DNA of 64,000 nucleotides from Nitrobium sp046350935 (lineage in GTDB: Bacteria > Nitrospirota > Thermodesulfovibrionia > Thermodesulfovibrionales > Dissulfurispiraceae): assembly GCA_046350935.1 (NCBI GenBank), contig JAXLZK010000015.1, positions 1 through 64,000 on the forward strand, written 5' to 3'. The notes under the pieces were generated by a model. That model was given only the letters and a program-made list of their open reading frames with translations, was not told where the DNA came from and searched no databases. How positions within the stretch are numbered: position 1 is the stretch's first letter; the number at the start of each line of letters is the position of its first letter. The position numbers were made by a program, and so were the translations under genes. Below are positions 58,791 to 64,000 of this stretch, one piece after another.

Positions 58791-60391
58791 GCCCGCGCCA
58801 CCTCCTCCTTTCTCGCCCGGTGAGGGAGATTGATGGTCTTCGATACCGCATTGTCCGTATATTCCTGGAACGCCACCTGCATCTCGATATGGTCTTCCGG
58901 GGGGATCTCCAGGGCGGTCCGGAACAATCTCCGCACGTCTGCCGGGATCTCCTTGATTCCCCTGAGATGCCCCTGCTCCCGGACCTTCTTCATCAACTCG
59001 TCGGAATAAAACCCCCGCCGCCGGGCGATGCCGGCGAAATGCCGGTTGATTTCGTACAGTTCGGTGCCGAGCACCCGTCTCTTGTAGGCGATGGCAAAGA
59101 GCGGCTCGATGCCGCTGGAGCAGTCCGCGATCGTGGAGATGGTCCCTGTGGGAGCCACCGTGGTGGTGGTCGCATTCCGCACCCGGGGCATCCCCGGCGC
59201 ATCATAGGCGGACCCGGGGAAGTTGGGGAAGACTCCCCGCTTTTCGGCCAGAGCCGCAGACGATTTCCGGGCGGTGTCCCGCACGAACCGCATTACTTTC
59301 CTCGCCAGGGCAAAGGCCTCCGGGTGGTTGTAAGGGATCCCCAACAGGATGAGCATATCCGCCCACCCCATCACCCCCAGCCCGATCTTCCTGTTCCCCT
59401 TGTGCATCCGTTCGATCTCGGGCAACGGGTAGATGCTCGCATCGATGGAATCGTCGAGGAACCGCACCGCCGTACCGATATCGGCGCCGAGGGAGCCGTA
59501 ATCGACCGCCCCCCCTTGCACATATTTCGACAGGTTCATGGAGCCGAGCACGCATGCCTCGTAGGGCAGGAGTGGCTGTTCCCCGCAGGGGTTGGTGCTC
59601 TCGAACTGCCCGATGTGCGGGGTAGGATTGGTCCTGTTGATCCTGTCGATGAAGATCAGGCCGGGATCGCCCGTTTCCCAGGCGCTCTGCACGATCTCGT
59701 CGAAGACCTCCCGCGCCCGCAGTTTTCCTTCGACCTCGCCGGAGCGGGGATTGACGAGCTCGTAGTCGCCGTCCCTCTTCAGGGCGTCCATAAAGGCGTC
59801 GGTGACGGAGACGGAGATGTTGAAATTGGTCAGCTCTCCCCTTTCCCGCTTCACCCGGATGAACTCGATGATATCGGGGTGGTCCACCCGCAGAATGCCC
59901 ATGTTCGCGCCCCGACGCGCCCCGCCCTGCTTGATCACGTCGGTGGCAGTATTGTAGATCTTGATGAAAGAGACGGGGCCGCTCGCAACTCCCCCGGTGG
60001 ATTGGACAATGTCCGTTCTCGGCCTGAGATGCGAGAAGGAGAAACCGGTGCCTCCCCCGCTCTGCAGGATCAGGGCCGCATTCTTCAGGGTATCGAAGAT
60101 GCTGCTCATGGAATCGTCCACCGGGAGCACGAAGCAGGCGGCGAGCTGCCCCCGCGGCTTTCCGGCGTTCATCAGCGTCGGGGAGTTGGGAAGAAAGCGC
60201 AGGGACGACAGCAGCTCATGGAAGGTATCCTCCCACAGTGCGGCATCTTCGTTGTAGACCTTTTCAGCCTGCGTAATCCCATGGGCGACGCGCCGGAACA
60301 TCTCTCCGGGGGTTTCCGCGACGCGCCCTTCCGCATCCTTGCGCAGGTAGCGGGCGTGCAGCACCTTCAGGGCGTTCTCAGACAATTCCAT
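58791..60391 (-). CDS. nrdJ: Adenosylcobalamin-dependent (class II) ribonucleotide reductase, 3' end missing
   Basis: About 534 codons remain. Signatures: LRFLPNSPTLMNAGKP, QLAACFVLPVDDSM (active-site Cys), QSGGGTGFSFSHLRP, GARRGANMGIL, FESTNPCGEQPLLPYEAC (catalytic Cys and Glu), SMNLSKYV, ATTTTVAPTGTIS. Reduces ribonucleotides without oxygen, in keeping with B12 use. The C-terminal part with the redox Cys pair is in the gap. I start it at the ATG at 60391; an ATG at 60451 (MPNYNYLK) would add 20 residues, but the -10 box at 60398-60403 lies within that extension and favours the shorter start. Confidence 0.93.
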
Positions 60392-60397
60392 AGGGGA

Positions 60398-60406
60398 ATT
60401 ATACCA
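60398..60406 (-). promoter_or_regulatory. Extended -10 promoter at nrdJ
   Basis: Minus strand TGGTATAAT (60406-60398), an extended -10 with no good -35. The box ends 7 bases before the nrdJ ATG, so a leaderless transcript is predicted. Confidence 0.4.
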
Positions 60407-60576
60407 CGATTGGGGATTAACCTTTGCTTTCAAATAGTTATAATTTGGCATCCCTCGGCAGGAAATTATATTTTTCTTGTTTTTCAGAGTGTTAGACGAG
60501 CATCCCCCACCGTCCGGGGAAACGATGTGGACTCCGATACCGCCTTCATTTCCACCTGTGTGAACCGCTTCCCCTT

Positions 60577-61110
60577 TTATCTTCCCCGATAGGCTTCCGA
60601 ATGCTTCTTATGCTTCATCCAGTTATCACTGTAGACTTTGGCCAGTTCCCGCGACTTCAAAATCAGCAGGTTTTCCGCGTTCTTCTCTTCAGCCGCCTTG
60701 GTGAAGTTAAAGGAGCCGGTTATGACGATTTCCCTGTCGATGATCATGATTTTGTTATGGGCTATGGCGTGCTCCGCATCAATAAAGGTAGGAATACCGG
60801 CATGGGCGGTGAAGTCTGCGGAGCTGTATTTGGCGGCTCTGTTGCTCTTGTCAAGGACGATCTCAATACGTCCGCCTCGCTTGTGCGCGTCGACCAGGGC
60901 CTTGGCGATGGGAGCCGAGGTAAAGGAGTAGGCTTGCACCAGTATTTCTGACTTCGATCCCTCTATCGCCCTCACCACCGCCTGCTGTGCGCCTCCGTTC
61001 GGGGAGAAGTATACCTGAGCCGTCGTGTTCGTCAGGGGGATATCGGTTGCCTGAGTGCCGAAGCAGGAGACGAACAGGAGAAGACAGACGAACGTACAAA
61101 ATCTCTTCAT
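60577..61110 (-). CDS. Secreted phospholipase D-like nuclease
   Basis: 177 residues. Signal peptide (FCTFVCLLLFVSCFGTQA), then one PLD domain with HNKIMIID (HxKxxxxD) and SFNFTKAAEEKNAEN. The size and single HKD motif are like the Nuc/EndA type periplasmic nuclease, which works as a dimer. No partner gene. Confidence 0.9.
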   Translation of the reverse strand: MKRFCTFVCLLLFVSCFGTQATDIPLTNTTAQVYFSPNGGAQQAVVRAIEGSKSEILVQAYSFTSAPIAKALVDAHKRGGRIEIVLDKSNRAAKYSSADFTAHAGIPTFIDAEHAIAHNKIMIIDREIVITGSFNFTKAAEEKNAENLLILKSRELAKVYSDNWMKHKKHSEAYRGR

Positions 61111-61213
61111 ACGTCAGCACCTCCTGAAGTTCTCTGCGGCCACTGATGAGAGGTTACTGATTAAATTATCCAACAGAAATCCTTTTTCAGCAAACGATAC
61201 TGTATCTGCCAGG

Positions 61214-61374
61214 AACGCCTCACAAAATGAGAATTTGTCATTCCGGCCCTTGTCCCGGCCCGGTCCTCGCTTGTCGGGGATCGTCTGAGGAACGATTCCA
61301 GACAAGCTGGAATGACGGCAGGAGCGAGCCGGAATGACAAATTCCCTTATACGTTCATTTTGTTAGACGCTCTA
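61214..61374. mobile_element. MITE-like repeat, copy 2
   Basis: Left end AACGCCTCACAAAATGAG (61214-61231), right end TTCATTTTGTTAGACGCTCT (61354-61373) match the ends of the copy at 52214-52370; the core GTCATTCC...CCGGAATGACAAATTC is shared. It lies in the 548-base gap 61111-61658. The rest of that gap (61377-61658) contains only a short frame ending at 61630 that I cannot assign. Confidence 0.65.
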
Positions 61375-61658
61375 AGTGTTTTCCCCTCAGTAATTCATAT
61401 CATTTTTTACTTTAAAAACCCGCCGCAGCAATATAAAATACGGGGCAGCAACGTATCGTTTTTATAGGATCGCTACCACCGATTCAGAGCCATGGCCTCC
61501 GGCGAGATCGACCGCTTCCGCCGGAAAAGCATAGGACGCACCGGCGACTGCTGTGTACCGGATCGGATCCTATTTCGGGGCCAGCGTTAAAGTTGTGCTC
61601 AATCAGGCGCTAGAAGGAATAGCGAAGTAAGAGTGAAGCAAGAAAGTTGAAGAGTGCA

Positions 61659-63084
61659 ATGAGCGGAACAAAGGCAGGAAAAAAGATCGGCGACCTGTTT
61701 TCTCTCATCTCCTCCGGGGAGGACGGCACCCGTCAGTTTAAGGTGGACGTGCGCAACGGCGATTCTCTGGCTTCTGATATGGCAGCCTTTGCCAACTCCG
61801 AAGGAGGAACGGTCCTCATTGGCGTGGCAGATGACGGCTCCCACGCCGGGGCTGTCGCAGGAGGATGTGGTTCGGATTAACCAGCTCATCAGCAACGCGG
61901 CCAGCCAGCATGTGCGTAGTGCTCTTACCGTGCAGACGGAGAATGTGCGACTTCCCAACGGAAGCATTGTCATCGTGTTGACTATACCAAGGGACTGGAT
62001 AAACCTTACTTCGACAAAAATGGCGTCATCTGGCTGAAATGCGGAGCCGACAAGCGTCGTATCAATTCAAGGAAGAGCTGCCAGGCTCTTTCAGCTTTCA
62101 GATCAGTTCCATGCGGACGAATTACCGACAAAAGCCGGAATAGACAAACTCGATACACTTCGCTTTCGCGATTTCCTGCGCGATGTATACAAGCTGGACT
62201 ATCCGGACGTGCCTGCTGAATTGACCCGATTGTTGCAGAATATGAACCTGGCTACCGATGAGGGCTCGCTGAACCTTGCGGGAGTTCTCTTGTTTGCCGA
62301 GCGCCCGGAGTGGATCATGCCTCAGTTTATTGTGAAAGCGATCCGGTATCCGGGCAATGAGATCCATGTCAGTGATTATGTAGACACCGAGGATTTTTCC
62401 GGGCCGCTGCGCAAGGTGTTTGATGGTTCCCTGGCCTTTGTGATGCGCAACCTGCATAAAGTACAGGCCGGCCGTGGCGTCAACGCGCCGGGGGCGCCTG
62501 AGATTCCGGAGTCGGTTTTTGAAGAGCTTCTGGTGAACGCTTTAATGCACAGGGACTACTTGGTGAGCGCCCCGATTCGGCTTTTCATCTTCGATAACCG
62601 TATCGAGATCATCAGCCCCGGCCACCTGCCCAATAATCTTACCGTGGAGAAGATTCGCGCGGGGAACTCCAATATTCGCAACCCAATTCTGGTCTCTTTT
62701 GTAGCAAAGGGGCTTTTGCCCTACCATGGACTTGGTTCAGGAATAAAGAGGGCGCTGGAAGAATGGCCAGATATCGACTTTACCGATGATCGTGAAGGAT
62801 GCCTGTTCACCGCAATAATCCACAGAAAAGCTCTGGAAGCACCTGCTTCACCAAAAAGTTCGGGGAAAAGTTCGGGGAAAAGTTCGGGGAAAACCGGAGA
62901 GCAGATCATGGGGCTCCTGTCGGGCAGGCCGGAAATGACCATTCCTGAACTGGCTGAAGCTCTATCAGTAAGCACGCGCGCAGTCGAAAAACAGGTTGCA
63001 AAGTTAAGGTCGGAAGGCCGCCTTCGCCGCATCGGTCCGGCGAAGGGAGGACATTGGGAAACTGGTGAAAAGCGTGAAGATTGA
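61659..63084 (+). pseudogene. AlbA_2 / RecG-like ATP-binding transcriptional regulator, broken by frameshifts
   Basis: N-terminal AlbA_2 (Schlafen-like) domain: FKVDVRNGDSLASDMAAFANSEGGTVLIGVADDGS, shown here in parts, then ATPase/HATPase region (EELLVNALMHRDYL, NNRIEIISPGHLPNNL-like) and a C-terminal winged helix (IPELAEALSVSTRAVEKQVAKL). At least three single-base shifts break it: near 61830 (extra C), near 61988 (missing A) and near 62065 (AGGAAG, missing G plus small changes). The longest intact piece is 62209-63084. Decay or sequencing error cannot be told apart. Relatives often sit in defence or accessory islands. Confidence 0.8.
62857..62892 (+). repeat. Three tandem 12-bp units coding SSGK
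   Basis: AGTTCGGGGAAA repeated three times, giving a SSGKSSGKSSGK linker between the ATPase part and the winged helix. Confidence 0.9.
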
Positions 63085-63118
63085 ATAATAATAAGTTGTG
63101 AGATGAAAAAAAGGGGTA

Positions 63119-63147
63119 TTGACAGCCCCTCTCTTCCGTGCTAGTCT
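63119..63147 (+). promoter_or_regulatory. sigma70-type promoter of the multiheme cytochrome gene
   Basis: TTGACA (63119-63124), 17-base spacer, TAGTCT (63142-63147). Predicted start near 63154, just ahead of the riboswitch candidate at 63166. It lies 35 bases after the pseudogene stop. Confidence 0.55.
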
Positions 63148-63159
63148 TTAATCAAGACG

Positions 63160-63262
63160 AAGAGACTGCCACTGCAATCAAGGTAAAGTACAGGTAACTG
63201 TATGGCACAAAGCCACCTATCCTTTGAAAAGAGGAACGAGGGGTTGCTGTGGTGGCAGCATC
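63160..63262 (+). promoter_or_regulatory. Candidate GEMM-I-type (c-di-GMP or cGAMP) riboswitch
   Basis: The outer stem CTGCCAC (63166-63172) pairs with GTGGCAG (63252-63258). Inside, TACAG-GTAA-CTGTA (63189-63202) is a hairpin with a GNRA loop, directly followed by GGCACAAAGCC (63204-63214), which resembles the GEMM consensus GACGCAAAGCC. GGGTTGCTG at 63241-63249 resembles the 3' GGGUUGCCG. A terminator follows. The downstream gene is a multiheme cytochrome, a known GEMM target class in Geobacter. Identity is a candidate only; the consensus was matched by eye. Confidence 0.45.
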
Positions 63263-63270
63263 AGATAGAG

Positions 63271-63306
63271 AAAAGGCCTGCCCCCTAAAAGGACAGGCCT
63301 TTTTTG
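63271..63306 (+). terminator. Intrinsic terminator in the cytochrome leader
   Basis: AAAAGGCCTG (63271-63280) pairs with CAGGCCTTTT (63294-63303), followed by TT. It lies between the riboswitch candidate and the cytochrome gene, so it could be the expression platform. The rest of the 398-base gap 63085-63482 (63307-63482) has no gene. Confidence 0.8.
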
Positions 63307-63482
63307 GTTTTCTCTTTTCCCTTGTCCCTGAGAGGCCGCTCTCCCCTCCACCTCCGGGCGGCTCTGCTCCTTCATCTTTTCGGACATATCTTTTGAGCAG
63401 GCGGGTCAAGCCCGATAGGTGGCAAATGGTTTCACAACCTTTTTTTCACTATGTCGTCTGTCCATGAACCAAGGAGGATACG

Positions 63483-64000
63483 ATGAAAAGAGCCCGAATA
63501 CTGCTGCTGATTGTCACGATTTTCCTTCTGGGGGACCTTTCTCTTCTCTATGGAAAGGAGCAGGGCCAAAAAACGCCTCAAGCGAAGGAGCAGGGGCAGC
63601 AGTCCCGGACGGAAGCGCAGCAAAGCCTCCCGCCTCTGTCAAAAGAAGGTGCGGCATGCCTGGGATGCCATACCCGAATGTCGCCTTCATTCACCAAGGA
63701 ATGGGAGCTGAGCGCTCATGCATCAAAAGGGGTTGACTGTTATTCCTGCCACCAGGCAGAGAAGTCAGATCCCGACGCTTTCGAGCATAACGGCTTCACG
63801 ATAGCCATACTCGTTACCCCGAAGGACTGCGGCAAGTGCCACCCGCAGGAGGTGAAGGAAATGTCGGGTAGTCACCATGCAAATGCCGCAAACATCCTCA
63901 ACTCTCTCGATAACTACCTGGGGGAAGTAGTCGCAGGGCCTGAAGCGGTTGCCGTCGGATGTTTTCAATGCCACGGGTCTACCATCAAAGTCCTGCCCAA
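63483..64000 (+). CDS. Secreted multiheme c-type cytochrome, HAO/OTR-like (start only)
   Basis: 172 codons before the window ends. Leader MKRARILLLIVTIFLLGDLSLLYG, a Gln/Lys-rich linker, then four heme motifs: CLGCH (59-63), CYSCH (86-90), CGKCH (116-120), CFQCH (160-164). The context SAHASKGVDCYSCHQAEKSDPDAFEHNGF in parts, and SLDNYLGEVV, is like the hydroxylamine-oxidoreductase/octaheme family. AAGGAGG stands 6 bases before the ATG, fixing the start. The family acts in periplasmic nitrogen or electron-transfer metabolism; exact reaction cannot be told from the start alone. Confidence 0.88.
   Translation, partial: MKRARILLLIVTIFLLGDLSLLYGKEQGQKTPQAKEQGQQSRTEAQQSLPPLSKEGAACLGCHTRMSPSFTKEWELSAHASKGVDCYSCHQAEKSDPDAFEHNGFTIAILVTPKDCGKCHPQEVKEMSGSHHANAANILNSLDNYLGEVVAGPEAVAVGCFQCHGSTIKVLP

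Noticed and set aside
1..64000. tRNA or rRNA genes
   Set aside because: I looked in the gaps and saw no tRNA-like cloverleaf or rRNA stretch that I could support by eye.

Overview
This 64 kb window is a GC-rich, gene-dense piece of a Gram-negative genome. The outer-membrane machinery (complete type II secretion operon, Mla lipid transport), a class II B12-dependent ribonucleotide reductase, a ferredoxin-fused EtfA, UbiD and a multiheme HAO-like cytochrome suggest an anaerobic or microaerophilic bacterium, perhaps Nitrospirota or Desulfobacterota. That placement is inference from gene content and style only. A run of 100 N at 58691-58790 shows it is a scaffold, probably a draft or metagenome assembly.

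Layout. 1-5.6 kb: valS (partial), a response regulator, and an Fe-S/sulfur operon (Rrf2 regulator, TusA-like protein, IscS-like protein lacking the PLP lysine, IscU). 5.7-18 kb: an accessory island with a giant parallel beta-helix surface protein, two CPBP membrane proteases and a truncated small secreted protein in AT-rich DNA, IS630 and MITE-like debris, and a large RHS/YD-repeat protein with an N-terminal C39-like peptidase domain, split by frameshifts. 18.4-32.4 kb: one gsp operon in the order C-D-lipoprotein-metalloprotease-E-F-G-H-I-J-K-L-M-N behind a good sigma70 promoter. 32.5-35.2 kb: mlaE-F-D-C. 35.4-37.6 kb: DUF190, crcB and a B12-binding radical SAM protein. 37.7-41.3 kb (plus strand): prmA, yceD, rpmF, plsX, fabH. 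41.4-52.2 kb: TVP38/DedA protein, slipin, AddA-like helicase-nuclease, yjbQ, small lipoprotein and stress-type proteins, PRC-barrel protein, DUF4139 protein, ribD, ubiD. 52.7-58.3 kb: pdxJ, acpS, etfB, etfA, fabD, mdh, ndk. 58.3-64 kb: ydcF fragment, scaffold gap, nrdJ, a PLD nuclease, a frameshifted AlbA_2/ATPase regulator, and the start of a multiheme cytochrome gene behind a promoter, a GEMM-like riboswitch candidate and a terminator.

The points most worth a second look are: the IscS-like protein with Gln in place of the PLP lysine; a PrmA that lacks SAM motif I; the RHS-C39 / CPBP island, which could be a toxin-immunity or surface-processing system; a CFI-box metalloprotease built into the type II secretion operon; a GEMM-like riboswitch ahead of an HAO-like cytochrome; MITE-like repeats, one of which lies between the ubiD promoter and its start codon; and several promoters placed so close to start codons that leaderless transcripts are likely.
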